This document shows positions 48,757 to 62,476 of a stretch of 64,000 nucleotides of DNA, piece by piece. The stretch comes from Onchocerca volvulus (Eukaryota > Nematoda > Chromadorea > Rhabditida > Onchocercidae). The translations under genes were made by a program, and so were the position numbers. The stretch lies in NCBI GenBank assembly GCA_000499405.2, contig HG738137.1:23688700-23752699 (forward strand), in the 5' to 3' direction. The number at the start of each line of letters is the position of its first letter. Position 1 is the first letter of the stretch. A model generated the notes under the pieces. That model was given only the letters and a program-made list of their open reading frames with translations. It had not been told where the DNA came from and made no database searches.

Positions 48757-51700
48757 TATGCATAATAAGGTAAAACAGCTTAGAAGCAGCAAAGCTTCCT
48801 CAAAATGAAACTGTCAGAAGTATCAATGGAAAATATTCGTTTTTTTTTTTTTTTTTTTTTTTTAAATATTAGATCGAATTGGGCGCATTTGTCACCATAT
48901 ATATTATCCTTCTTCTCTTTATTTCTCTCTCCTCTCTCCTTCTCTCTTTCTAATATGGGTATATTTCTCTTTTCAAAAGTAACTTCAAATTAGGTTATTT
49001 TTACTCTTTTTTTTTTTCTAAAAATTGATTAAATATTTATTAGGCTATCGTATTATTGAATTTTATTTAAATACATCCTTTTTCCCATTCCATACGTATT
49101 GATTTATTTTTGTTACGACTGCTTCTTATTTATAAGTGGTAGTATTTATTTTTTTCATTCATTCATTTAATTGATAATTATTGTCGATTTTTTTTAGAAT
49201 TCAAATGGAAAAATGTCAGGAGCAATCATAAATTTTAGATTTGAAATTTTTCAAACTGCCAGAATTTTTAGAAATTTTTTCCTCTCCTTTTTGTTTCCTC
49301 ATTTTATGTTTTCTACTTTTCAACGCATCTATTTTTATTATGAACGTCCGAAAGCAGTATCATAATATACCAATTTTTTGGTGCATTATTCAAGTATTTG
49401 TGTTATTGTCGTTGGTACTGAAACATAAGCCCACCCGCGTATATTATATATTTTATATAATATATGGAATATATTATGTACATAAATACTGCATTAAATG
49501 AGTATAATTGTCACAGATTTGATTATCATTTCCATTCAGATCAAATGTCAGTATATTGTAAGATCAATGAAAAGATATCATGATAAGTTTGTTATCTCAG
49601 TCGTATTCTTCTTTTTAATGAAGAAATAATTTTGATAAGCGAATAAACTATTTGTTTATCAATCGGGTTTCAGCTGCTTTTTTCTTTTTTCTTTTTTCTT
49701 TTTTTTTTTTTTTCAGGAGAAGAAAATCTCATTTTCTTGTTTGGTACAGAAAATAGAATAATTCATTTCAATTATTATCATTATTCAGTTATATATGGCT
49801 GAGATTACGTGAAATATAATGCAATTGTGTTTTATTTAAAAAATTATTTAAAATTAAAAAGTAAAAAAGCTCCGAATTACTTAATTTTCATTCTTTTTCG
49901 TTCTTATTTAACTAAAAGTTCAACAAGTATTGGTTCCTGCGTAAACTTTCGTAAATTTCGCAAAATTCTTGCAAAAAATAGTGCAAAAATTATAAATGTA
50001 ATAAATACTTAGAAATTTTTCGAATTTCACGAAAATTTATGAAGAAATTTCTCTTTTTTTTTTATACAAAAAATTAAAGGCAAATGAGATTTCCTCGAAA
50101 CATTTCCTTTCATATAAAAATAAATTTTTACATGATCAACAGATTTAAAAAATTTTAGGTATTTTTTTGAAAATACAATCCAAGTAATGTAGAAAATTGT
50201 ATAGAGAAGAAGTTACCTGATTTTTTTCTCTATTTATATAGACAATCATTTGATAACATTCATCGCTCTTCTTGTTTATTTAATATATTTTAATTATCAT
50301 TAACTCTCAAATATGCTCACTTTGAAATAACAGTCATATTTTATTTTATATTATATATGTATGTATTTTTGTCTTTATCTCTTTATTAATTCCATTAAAT
50401 ACCAATTTTTTTTTTCCTTAAATCTGTAACTTTTAGTACTATTATATTATTGAATTGTTAAATATCTTTTTCCTTATGAAAAAAAATTTTTGTTTTTTTA
50501 AATATAACTACATGAGAGTGATAGATGTGCTTCAATATTTCAAACAAGTATTTTATAACCATAAATGAACTTATCATTCTATCTTTTCTTTCTTTTCAAT
50601 ATACGTTTACTTAGTTGATAAAATGAAAAGCAAATAAATTTTCATGAAAAACTAAAATTATATATTATTTCGGATGTTCATTTGTTGGATTTTTGATAAT
50701 TTTTGATTAGGATATAATCATCTGTCTTTTTTTTTTTTTCTTTTTGCATACATTGTCGTAGTTAAAATTAAATAACTTTTGTCTTCTAAATTTGATAACA
50801 TACATATTTTTTTAAATCAACCTGTCATTATCATTATTATTATTATTGATGTTTGTCTCCAGTCGAATCGTTTTGGAGAAAAGTTAATGTTGTATTATCA
50901 TGAGAATTATCGTGATTATCCATTTATTTATAATCATCTAAAATAATAATACCATAGTATGTCCATCATTTTATAATCGAATAATTACTACATCGAATTT
51001 TTATTTCTCAATAATTAATAACAAAAAAAAAAAAAAAAGAAAAGGAGGGAAACAAAAAACTTTTAATACAGGAGATATATTTTATTCAGTGGCAAATAAT
51101 TCTATTATCTTTTTTTTTTTTTTTTTTTTTCCTAAAGGTCGAATCGTGGAAAAGGTATGTTAGAAAATGACAATAATTAGCATCGTTATTCGTTTATAAT
51201 TTTTCTATCATGACTACTTTTTTCTTTTTTTTGTTGAAATTGTTTACGACTTATAATTATTTTATTATATAGTGCGAAGTGGAATTTTTGCTTTAATCAC
51301 ATGAGGAGAGAGGAAAATGGAAAAAAAAACAAAAAATCGTAAATTTAATTTCTCTAGGTTTATATTTCTTCTAGCATGCAAACAAGTTTTTTGTTACTGA
51401 TTATTACTATTGTTATCAATATTATTTTTGCTGTCATTATTCTATTATCATCGTTATTATTATCTATTAATGTCAACAGAAAAGGCTGTTTTTTTTTTTA
51501 AATTTCTATTAGAGTTGTTTTTGTCTGTTTCCTTTTTCTTTTTTTTTTTTTTTTCAAATAAATTTGATTCAGTTTTATAACTGCCGTATAATTTTCATTG
51601 AGGAATTAATAATGCTTTTAGGTAGGAAAAAATAAACTTCGATGAAATCTCAACAATCATTCGACAACAATCGTTTGCCTTTGATAATTAGATAATAATG

Positions 51701-52624
51701 ATGATGAAGCGAAATAAACAAATTGAGTGAAATGTTAGTTAATCAAATGGAAATTTTTTTCTATCTTTTCTCATTTCTCATACTTTTTTTTTTATTAAAT
51801 AAATGAAATAGCGGAATAGTTCTGTATAGTTTTTCTCTTTGTCTTGTTGAAACATTTATTAGTTGTAGTTTTATGATGCTTTTATTCTTCTTCTTCTTTT
51901 TTTTAGATTAATTATTCCATTGATGATTTTTTCATATATAAATTATTGATTGATTTATAAAATTGATTTCAATTGCGATGAATATATTTTATTTTTATTA
52001 AGAAAAATATTCAATTACTTTTTGAAATTTTGCAGAAAAGAATTTTATCAAAATATGTGATATTTTGGTGTTATCCTTATCTATCTCATAAAAAATGATA
52101 AGAATATAATCGCACCCCGTTTTTCTTCTCTTTCCCGTTATCTCCCATTATCTTCCTTTATTTCCCATAGCAACAAATGATGATAAATTATATATATAAA
52201 TACAAATATCTGTGTTGATTGTGTGGTATATTTTGGTGGTTGTTTTTTTTTTTTTAAATTTTTTTTATTTTTATGCATTGGAACGAATTGGTCGAGAAAA
52301 AAGTATGCTAACATAGATGATCTATGGTTTTCCTCTTTTATTTCAATAATATTTTCAAGTTACTTTTTGTTTTTAATGAAATATTTCTATCGTTTTTTCA
52401 TTTTTGATTTTTATGAAATCAAGAAAATATTGCATATTTTGTATTATTATCATTGACATATTTGAAGCGAATAATTTTTATTTATTAAAAGTGAAATTGA
52501 TTCAGAAATATTTCATAAGAAAAAAAAAAAGATTGGATTGCAATTAATTTATTTGAATCAATCAAAACTTTTTGCGAATTAATTGAAATTATTGTGGTGA
52601 AAAATTAAGTTTTACGCTTCCTTC

Positions 52625-52805
52625 ATTCTGAAATGTGAACAAGTGATTTTTACGCTTGTATAACGTCATTCCGAAATACGAATACGTGATTTGGTTCACT
52701 TTATATATCCAATGGAATGCGTATAAAAGATAATCATGATTTGGTAATGGAACATGATATGTTTCACGTTATATATTCTATCGAATATATATAAAAAATA
52801 ATCAT
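52625..52805. repeat. Diverged tandem duplication with ATAATCATGA end
   Basis: GTGATTTGGTTCACTTTATA then TATCCAATGGAATGCGTATA, ending AAAGATAATCATGA, recurs as ATGATATGTTTCACGTTATA then TATTCTATCGAATATATATA, ending AAATAATCATGA. Period about 64 bp. A second short repeat (TTTTACGCTT) lies just before it. Confidence 0.75.
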
Positions 52806-52943
52806 GACGAAATGCTGAAAAGTTTTTTTATCAAAAAATTCGAAATATAAATTGATGAAAGTTGAATGATAAATGGGCTTTTTTTTTCTAAATTTCATTT
52901 GATTTAATATTTAATTTACAATATATTAGTCGCAAATATTGTC

Positions 52944-52949
52944 TTTATT
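52944..52949 (-). terminator. Candidate polyadenylation signal of the peptidase gene
   Basis: AATAAA on the - strand about 175 bases after the TGA stop at 53124. Plausible position, but the motif is common in this base composition. Confidence 0.35.
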
Positions 52950-53123
52950 GAAATGGATTAATTTACTGATTGATTATGTGTTTTTGTTTACTTTATCATG
53001 ACCTTCTCATTCTTAGATATATTTTTTGTAATGAAAACGTGACAAATAAGAATTAGCAAATTTTTAATCAAATACTTTTTGATTATTTAATAATATATAC
53101 AAAACAAAATTTGAGTAATATAT

Positions 53124-56100
53124 TCATATTTCATCCCTTAGCATATTAATAGCACATTCGATGGAATATTGAATTACGGATATTTGAAATGCAATTTGAT
53201 GTGATATTACAACACGTTCATCGTCACTTGTTGCTTTCTCGAATGCATCTATCTACAATATTTCTCTGATCAATATCTTATTTTAAAGAATTTAAACGGA
53301 ACTGATAATATCATTTAATTTCATCCATTTATCGATTCGCAACCATTGATAAAATTCAAATTTACTCTCATTTAAAATTTAAAATTAAATCAAACTTGAA
53401 ATCAAATATTTTGCAAATTCAATTTTTCCTCTTTTTTTTTAAATGAAGAATTGATTAATAAAATGGGGAAAAAAGAAGCATACCGCATCATGAACAATAC
53501 CCATAGTGATAAAGTGATATTTATTTTTGCTGCTAACACTATAAAGCATATGTCGTTGTGATGGATCATTCGGTATGCCACGTGGATTGATAAAACATCG
53601 TTCAACACCCATCAAACGATCGTTGAACCATGAAAAAGTTTTGGGATCAGAATGACCAGGAAAATGATCGATTGAGGCATCGCGAATAATGACATCGAAT
53701 TTCTTCGCATATTCCACAAATTTCTGGAAATTGCTTAAATTGAGAAATATTTCGACAAAACAAACGACCAATAATACGATAAATTGATTTGATATTCATT
53801 CTGATTCTGAATCTAATTTCATCTACACAGATTCAGAATCGGAATTCAATTTCATCTATGCATCGGTGGTAAACCTTTACCATTTTATTAGATATATGAT
53901 GATATTTTAGAATTTGATCGGAATACTTAGCATAAGTTAAGTAAGATTTGAAAATTTCTTCCAAAAATTAATTCATATTTCTCAATATAAATTGATACAT
54001 TGCATATATTAGCATTAATTTAATTCTAATTTTTGATTCTGGAAAAGTCTGATTCCAACTATGTACATATCGATGATTATCAATTTCAATCTTCTTCGCT
54101 GCATAAGATAAATGATGATGATGTAAATCTATGCTGAATATTTCGGATGGAATTTCTTTTTTTTTTAAATTTCTCATAAAAAAATGAAAATGTGAAATTT
54201 TATTTTCATTTTTTCTATTTAAGTTACACACCGTAGAAATATTGAATAAATGATTCAATTGATGTTCAGCATCGTGCAACATTTCCTCGTAAGATTTCAG
54301 CTTAATTAATGATTGTTGAATTGGTGGAAGGTAAATGTGTGAAATACTAAGTGCAAGATCGGTAATATTTAATGGAAGTATAGGTAAATCAGCAAATTTG
54401 CAAACAACTGCTGCCCAATACTTGCCTACAGCTTCATGAACCTGCAATAAAAGGAACAATATTAATTAATTAATTAATTATCTTGCATTAAGTAACTTGT
54501 TTCTTCAAAAATAATAATTGTTTCAATTGTTTATTGTCATTATCAGTAAGTAATGCTAATAGCAAATAAATTAAAATCGGCAAATACAGTTAATTAAGTT
54601 AAGATGATATTTATTTGAAAAGTAAGAAAAAAAAGGCCAAAATTACATAGGGATTAAAAATGGCCTAGATAAGACAAAGGTAATTAATATACGTAAGATT
54701 GGAAGAAATTATTTATTACTTAATTTATTTGATTTGGATAATTTCTAAAAATGTTTCTGGCAATCAAAACTAATGAGTGACAAGAATTTTTTTTTCTCTT
54801 TAAGGAAGCAAAGAAACAAATTAATAAAATTAGGAAATTAATTATTAGACTTATTAAATGATGCAACAAAGGTTGAAGGTCAATCAGCAAACTAAGTCAA
54901 CAATTATTATAAAAATTTCCTTTTATCAAATGCTCATCTATGTTGGCCAAAATTGATTTAATATTGATAAAAAGGTTTTTACTAACTGATAAATTGTTCG
55001 TATCAATGATATGTTCATTGACAAATGGTGTTTCATATAACGAATGATACAATGGATATGTACGCGTTGTCTTATTCCTGAAATATTTTATTAGTAAAAC
55101 ATTAAAAAAAAAAATCTTTATTTTCTAGAAAATTTTCAAGTTTAACAATCGATAGACAAGAAAAGATTTGACTGGGGAAAATAAATAAAAAGAAAAAAAA
55201 GAATAAAAATAAAATGTTAAACATTTTAGTTCTTCTTCTTTCATAAATTTTAACTATTATTTTGATCAATTTTTCAAATTATCTTATTGAATACAATTTA
55301 TAACCTTTCAACTTATACCTATAAGTGATATCCGCAACAGGTATACCAAGATATGTCAAAAATGATGCATGATCGCTTTTATCACCTGGAACTGGCATTG
55401 ATGGTACATCCGGTAAGAAACTGATATCACTCGGGAAATTTTCAATCCTGTAATTACTTTTCTTAATTATTAAATTTGATTCAAATCGAAAATCATTTGA
55501 ATTCTTAGGTGATAATGTGATATGAAAAGATAATTTCATTTTTTTAATCTTTTCTGACATTATTATTGCTAGTTATATTTAAATTTAATTTAAGAATATC
55601 GCACAAAATATTGAGAAAAATTGCTTGCAGAGAGAAGAAAGCTTCAAAATTTTATTTTAAGTTTAAATTAAAAAGAAACAAAAAGGATCGAAGAAATCAT
55701 CAATCAACCAAGTATCGTAAAGAGTTTTTCGTGTATTATTTCCCTCTGATTCCATTGGATTTCGAATTAATTTGGCCATATTTGCCATAAATTGATATAA
55801 TGTCGGTACCGTACTCACATGTCTATAATAGGTATATTAGAAATAAATTATTTAAAATATCTAATTTAATTTTGCTTCAAATTTTATCACTTAAATTTTT
55901 AGAAAAAAGGCCAAAAAAGTTCAAAGAAAACATCAACAAAGTACCGTATATCAAGTTTTAATCCTGTATTTTCTGAATTTGTTTAAAATCTTTAAGATTA
56001 ATAAATAAAGTTATGAATAAATGAATGAATTAATGCCACTAATATTGACCATCATGATATTTTAAAATTTTATTTTGTCCAAATTTAAATATTTTTTCAT

Positions 56101-59100
56101 TATATATTAAGCGTCAAAATAACAGTCATCTAGATATTATTTTAATACCTAAAAATTTCTAATAAATATTTGAATTAAAATTTGCTAAAAATGATTTTTT
56201 AGAGTTGAAATACTGGAGAATGTTTATTTTCAAGTAATATTCGGGAAATACAGGATTGAAAATCCAATTCAAATTATTAGATTTCATTAATTCTTTCGAT
56301 ATTAAATATCTTTTAGTAACGGTTTAAACAAAAAAGTGTTTATGATCTTTAAAAAAATAATACTAGGAAAGTCTCTTGTTTTAAGCCTTGAAAAAAATAA
56401 CAAAAAGAGGTCAAAAAAAAAAGAAAAAAAACAAGAAAGATTAAAATAATATAACTTTATAATTTTTATTGGAAAAATTTATGATTTAAAATTTAAAAAA
56501 GAAAAAATTAAACAATGAATGATTGGAATGTATATTGTCCACATTGAAATATGCCAATGCTCGTTGATTTAGCAAATTTGCATATTCTTCAACAAATTCT
56601 GTCGAACCAATTAGGCCATATTCTTCAGCATCCCAATTACAGAATACAATTGTCCTTGCTAGAATAGTTGAATCAGATCAGTCTGATCAAATCAATCAAA
56701 TCAGTTGTGTTAGAAATATTGAAACGTCAATTGCGTAAGTTCCATTGCGACGTGTAATCACGTCGCGTGTTATAAGTTACAAATATTCAAACGTAAGTTG
56801 CGTAAATTTTAGCGTGACGTAAAATTTTTGTGTAATTATGCCAAATATATGGAAATCATATTACGTGTCAATATATATGATGAAATGCAATGAAACTTGA
56901 TTGAATCAATAATTTCAATTCCTTCGGGAAAAATTAGAAGATACAAACTTTTAATATATTAATTTTCTTTCAGTTGATAAGAATTGATAAGATAAGAATA
57001 TTTTTTTGCAAGAATTGATTGAATTAATTAATAAGAATATTAATATTATTCTGTAAGTTTACTGTAACTATATGTGATAATTAATCTAGGATATGCAATC
57101 TTTAACTTCCATCACGTATCATTTATTAATAACAAAAAGTTGTGGAAAGAATTTAGAGAAATTAAAAGATAAAAATTTTTTAATATAATGATATTCTTTC
57201 AATTGAGTAACTATACTGTAAATAATTAATCTAGATTATCTAATCTTTGATTTCTATTTAACACATTATCACGTATCATTTATTAATAATAAAAAGTGGT
57301 AAAAAGAATAGAGAGAAGTGACAAAGGCCTAAGCCTAAGCCTAAGAATAGAGAGAAGTGATAAATGATAAGAAGTTACCAGGTCTCCAATCTGTCAATCT
57401 CATAGCTCGTACAATTCCTCGAGCAACTTCAGCTAATATTGCTGTCGCACTGTTCGGATCCAATGAACCATAAACCCAAGCATCGTAGTGATTACCCAAG
57501 ATAACATATTTATCAAGTTCTGTTGAACCACGAATATATCCTATCACATTTCGAATTGTTCTGCAAACAATGATAATCAATAATTCATTTTTTTTTCTTT
57601 TACTTTGTTTTCAAATATATTTCAGGAAAGACTGATAATTATTTTTTGCGGGAAAATTTTTGTTTTATATATTTGCTTAAAATTAATTAAATAATTAGGA
57701 GCAAAAAAAAAAAAACGTTACAATTAATTGGCAAATTAAAAGAAATGAGAAGGGTTGAAAAAATTTAATTCAAAATATTCTCATAATTATAGTTTTAATA
57801 TTAGAAGCAATTTTTAACTTATCGTAATATGTATAAACATCAATTTCTTCTCTAAACGTATGACGTATAAATATTTTTAGAAATGATAAAACTTTGAATA
57901 AATTTAATTAAAAATTTTCTCATATTAATTACTAAAAATAGAAATAACTTCCACCTATCATAATATCTAGCAAATACCACCTGATTTCTAATGATGAATG
58001 TACGGTAATTTGAATTTCACAGTCTTCTTTCATTTCAGGTCCAAGATAATAAGTGATATTAAGACCACCTTGCCAATTAAGTGGTGCTAATTGGCCTCTC
58101 ATTAACGTTAATATTCGAAAAGCATCTCCATAACTTAACGGTAATGCTGGAATTGTTGGTAGCACATGATCATTCATTGCCTGAAATACAATGGAATAAT
58201 CATAAATAAACTTAAATTTTCAAAAAAAAGTTAAAAGTTTTGAGTAGATCAAAAACTTCCAGGAGAAGAACTAAAATTTTCAGATAAAGTTTAAAACTTT
58301 CCCGAAAAATCTCAGAGCTTTCATGTAAAGTCAGGAATTTTCAATGTCGAAACAAATTTGATTCAATTTAATAACGAAATAATTGAAAGCTATATTTTAA
58401 TTACTCAATTTCACAAATATATCAAATAATTTGTCATTTGCTATTTTTTTTCTACATACTATAAAATATTTTATACCATATCATTTCCTCTCTTCAATTT
58501 ATATTCCTATTAGAAAGAAATTTTATTTATCGAATTAATAATTTGACAATATTTTAAATAGAATATTTCATTTCAACATCATTAAAAAAATTGCAAATGT
58601 TACAGAATATAAAATTTTAATCTGTAAACAAAATTCATTCGGAATAAATTTTGCAAATTTTTAACTTACTTAATATTCAATTATTTATAATCTATCGTAA
58701 TTGAATTAGAAATAAACAAATTCTATTACAATGATACCTCTTCATTTAGAATTAAGTTTTGCAAATCTCCAATTTATTGAGTATTTAATTATTAATAATT
58801 CATCGCAATTTAATCAGAAGCAAGCAATTCTGATACCTGTTTAATTGTTTTTGAACGATATAAATTCCTTTTTGCTGGATATAAAGGAGAAAGTGGGTCA
58901 CCATTTTTTGTCATAATACTACCTCGTTGTACACCAAAAATTGGCATCCATTCGGTGCTCGGATACACATTATCTATAAATTGGAATTTTAAATAAATTA
59001 AATTCGAAATTTAAATTATCAAGTTTCATGATTTCTCAATTATTAAGTATCTAATTGTATGAAATGAGAAATTTTAAATAAAATAAATTTAAGATCTTTT

Positions 59101-61556
59101 TTTTTCTACTCATTTTTGAATTCCAAAATTCGATTCTTTTACAACTAAATTTAATTCATTTCTTTCAAAATTAATTTTAAACATGCCTCTTTTAATTCCA
59201 TTTTTCAATTATCAAAAATTCAATCATTCATTGTGTACATATATGTATTAAACTTTCTTTTATAATTGAAACAATTTGTTAAAAATAAGCCAAAATAATT
59301 AAAAATATTTGAAAACTTAAATTATGATATTTAACAACAATAATAAAACTTTAATTCAGATTTAAAAAATTTACAATTTTTGCAAAAAATAAAAAAAAAA
59401 CCTCTCTTTATACCATCTCTTGCTACCTCATAAGGATCCGAATATAAAATAACACCAATAGCACCTGCCATTTCAGCATTCCATACTTTATCACCTCGAA
59501 AAATTTTACCATATCTTATCAGAACTATTTTACCCTGAAAGATAATTTCTAATCAGCATAACAAATCAATTAAACATCCATAAATATAAGGATTTTCTAA
59601 GAACAAAGATCAAGTACTCAAAAACTTTTATCAATTTATCATCAACAATTATTTAATGATAACTTTTCAAATGTTATGCGCAACATTCCCTTTGTTATAA
59701 TTTTAGATTGCATTCCAAAGAAAAGTTTTTTTTTATTTTTCAAATTTTTAATTTTGACGAAAATGATATTCATATAGCATAATTTTTGATGTAAACAAGA
59801 AGAGATAATAAAAGGAAAATTGAAATAATCAAAATATTTGCACACCTTAGGATCAATATTAAAGTCTTTTAAACGTTCGAAATCTTCCGTTCGTCCGAAA
59901 TGGCAATAAACAATTTGACCTTTGACCGTTCCATTTGACGAATATGCTAACCATTGTATTCCAGCTCCTAGTCAAATTATTTGTTCTTATTTTAATCAAG
60001 TAATCGAAATTATTAACTTTTGATAATTTTAAATACGACACTTTGAATTCTAGCCAAATTTAGGTAAGATATATTTTAAGAAATATAAAGATGAATAATA
60101 TGTATTTTGAATAAAAATATTTTAACCTAATTCTGATAAGCAATGAAATTATTCAGATCGTGTAGTTTTATTGCTTGTTAAGTTACAAGTTATTACACTT
60201 CGAGGTTAAAGGTTATTAAAGTTTGATTCATACAATGCGTACATTCTTCAGTTACTTGATTGTAGCGAAAAGCTACATTTGATACTTAATTACTTAAAAT
60301 GAATTAACAACCTTTAGTACTCTGCTCTTCTGGTACCAATGCTGGACTGATACCTTTCGTAGTATACAAAATCTTTCCATTCTTGTTTATTATATTCAAA
60401 TGATTAGGATTATCAAAATCAGGATAGGATAGAAGTACGTCATATTTCACGTAATGCACATCTGGAATATACTCAAATAAAGTGCTGAAAATACTTGTAA
60501 TCAGCTTATCAGTTTTATCATTCCCAAAATTTTGATCTGTTTTATCATTTATTGATTCATAATTTTTGTCGTGTAATTAGTAGATATTTCATTTCCATTT
60601 CATTATATATTCTAATATTTGTGGTGATTACTTAAAATCAAGAGAAAGAAATGCAATTAATGTAATTAATTAACCTTCCAAACCATTTGTTCTCCAAAGT
60701 TCAGATATTTTTTCAGCCACTTTAGCATTAGCTTGTGTTCCAGCCGTGTGTGGTAAAATAGTAAATGATCGTAAATTTTCCGCAATTTTATCACCCTTAA
60801 TATTTGATGATATAATATCGATTAGGGTTTGATTTCCTGAAATTAATTAAATTATTTGCTAATTAAACTTGAAAAAATTGACTAATTAAAAAAATATTTG
60901 AAAAACATGGAAATTAATTAAATTATTCAATTTTCAGAAATTTTTATTTTTATGAGAAGATAGATTTGTTATGCATATGTATGCATATGTTTGATTTTAT
61001 TTCATATTAATTGCAAAAAAAGCATGATTTTGTAAATTAAGTATATTTTTCAATTATATTCTTGTATTTTGAATATAAATAATTTTATTAATTCCTGACT
61101 AGACTTTTATCACTTTTGATAATCATTGTAATCATATCGATTAGATAATCACTTTTTGAATTCAGATAATCATTTTTAAATTCAGACAATCATTAGTTAG
61201 TCATTTTCAGAATTTACTGACTAATTTTAATTACAATAAAAAATTTATACTGAAATAATTTGTTACAAATTTCTCATTAATATCAATTATCACTTAAATA
61301 ACTGAATAATATATTCATCGCAAATTTATTTTGAAAAATTTGAATAATTTTAAAAATAGAATGGAATAAAATGCAATTAAGCTGAATAAAGACAATTAAA
61401 TTAATTACTTAATGCATTAAGTTTGGCAGCTTTTATTGATTGTGCATTATGATAAACGCCAATGATACTGACGAAAAAAATCGTCATAATACCAATTCCA
61501 ATCATTGAAAGTGCTCTTTTCATTGTTTGATCACATAATTCTTCATCTAAATTCAT
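53124..61556 (-). CDS. Glutamate carboxypeptidase II / NAALADase-like M28 peptidase
   Basis: Fifteen exons, all GT..AG and in phase (transcript order): 61556-61409, 60836-60675, 60461-60312, 59967-59846, 59534-59402, 58973-58837, 58180-57981, 57560-57379, 56658-56514, 55822-55709, 55447-55319, 55077-54987, 54441-54232, 53723-53484, 53252-53124. They encode 763 residues (human GCPII 750). The family is type II, dimeric, zinc-dependent cell-surface carboxypeptidases. A short tail and anchor (about 15-35) precede the protease domain with inserted PA domain ([18 protein letters not shown]) and the C-terminal helical domain. Metal ligands His375, Asp385, Glu424, Asp452, His552 and catalytic base Glu423 ([11 protein letters not shown]) are all present. 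Arg179, Asn213, Tyr551 and the Lys709-Tyr710 pair match residues that hold the C-terminal glutamate in GCPII. The GCPII arginine patch is replaced by His461, Asp537 and Thr539. Closest counterparts would be C. elegans gcp-2 genes. Confidence 0.95.
55900..56275. other. Intron 9 with an inverted word pair
   Basis: AATCCTGTATTT at about 55961 and its reverse complement at about 56249-56260 face each other about 280 bp apart inside the peptidase's intron 9. This may be a decayed inverted repeat. Nothing else is recognised. Confidence 0.4.
56690..56875. repeat. ACGT-rich duplicated patch in intron 8
   Basis: AATATTGAAACGTCAATTGC then GTAAGTT at about 56717 recurs as AATATTCAAACGTAAGTTGC then GTAAATT at about 56785. 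The patch has at least seven ACGT cores, unusual for this CG-poor sequence. It lies in a peptidase intron. Confidence 0.65.
57306..57360. repeat. Interstitial telomere repeat flanked by a 16-bp direct repeat
   Basis: Three perfect GCCTAA units (57327-57344), which read TTAGGC on the gene strand, are the nematode telomere unit. They sit between two identical 16-bp copies of GAATAGAGAGAAGTGA (57306-57321 and 57345-57360), in intron 8 just 35 bases after exon 8. The arrangement resembles telomere-type DNA captured at a double-strand break. Confidence 0.9.
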
Positions 61557-61989
61557 ATAAATATTTTTTTTTTCCAAAAATAAATTAAATTAAGATATTT
61601 TTAATAAAATTTTATTCCTCAATTTTAATCAATATGTTAGGTATTACCTGTTTAGTTTAACTATTTTTAGTATTAACAATTCATCCATCATATAATTCTT
61701 TAGCCAAAAACTTCAATCTCTAGCTGTTGGATTTTTCATTTAAAAAAAAAGAAACAAAAAAAAAATCCGAAAATGTAAATTTTATTGAATGTAATCAATT
61801 TTGCATTTCAAAAAAAATTTTTTTTTTAAGCATTTAATTTTAGAAAATTGAAAATGAATGAAGCTTTCACAAATATTATATTCTATTCAAAAGTATCTTA
61901 CAATTTCACATTGCATTTTCCCAATTTTCTGATGAAATTTGAAAGGCTGTAGTGAGAAGAAGAATTGAACAATTATCTTATCATCACGA

Positions 61990-62045
61990 TCCACGTTACG
62001 TGAATTACGTGAATTTCATTACAATTTGTGTTACGTAGCACGTTA
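61990..62045. promoter_or_regulatory. ACGT cluster upstream of the peptidase start
   Basis: Five ACGT cores in 56 bp (CCACGTTACGTGAATTACGT, then GTTACGTAGCACGTTATC) about 430-490 bp upstream of the start codon. TACGTG-type words are bHLH-PAS/bZIP-like. A similar ACGT-rich patch lies in intron 8. Function is speculative. Confidence 0.3.
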
Positions 62046-62476
62046 TCATTAAAATTCACTTAATTGTGTTAGTATAATACTTTATTTATAAAAATGAGGA
62101 AAATAATTGTAAATTATTTCATAACTAACTATTATTTAGCTGAAAATTGACTTAATTCTCTCGTAAGAAACATAGTAGAACTGACCAATGTCCAGTAAAT
62201 TATTTATTTCCTTCTTATAAAATTATCATTCATTAATTAAGTTAATATAAGTTAGTCTTAATGTCTATGTCGAAGCATTCATGAATTTTTTAAATATCCA
62301 AAAGAATGGAATTTGAAATTGTTAATGAAATAAATGACTAGAAATCGAAAATTAGGACCAAATCGTAAAAATGCTACGCTTTAGTTCTGTTATTTTAAAA
62401 ACATTTAGAACTGAAAATTCGACATACTTCACTTATGCAACATGTTTTATGAGAAAAACAAAAAACTTTTCGAAAG

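Larger units (their letters stand above)
48757..53123. other. Spacer between convergent genes
   Basis: This stretch holds the 3' untranslated region of the ATPase beta gene and, on the other strand, that of the peptidase gene. The rest is AT-rich with many T-runs (for example 48839-48863 and 51108-51130). A diverged duplication is at about 52660-52805. No further gene is recognised. The 86-codon frame at 49241 is hydrophobic but without a family motif. Confidence 0.55.

Noticed and set aside
56514..56545. Non-canonical AT-AC intron after the NVD motif of the peptidase
   Set aside because: A normal GT donor (TT|GTTTAA) eight codons downstream restores phase and the family alignment into the next exon.
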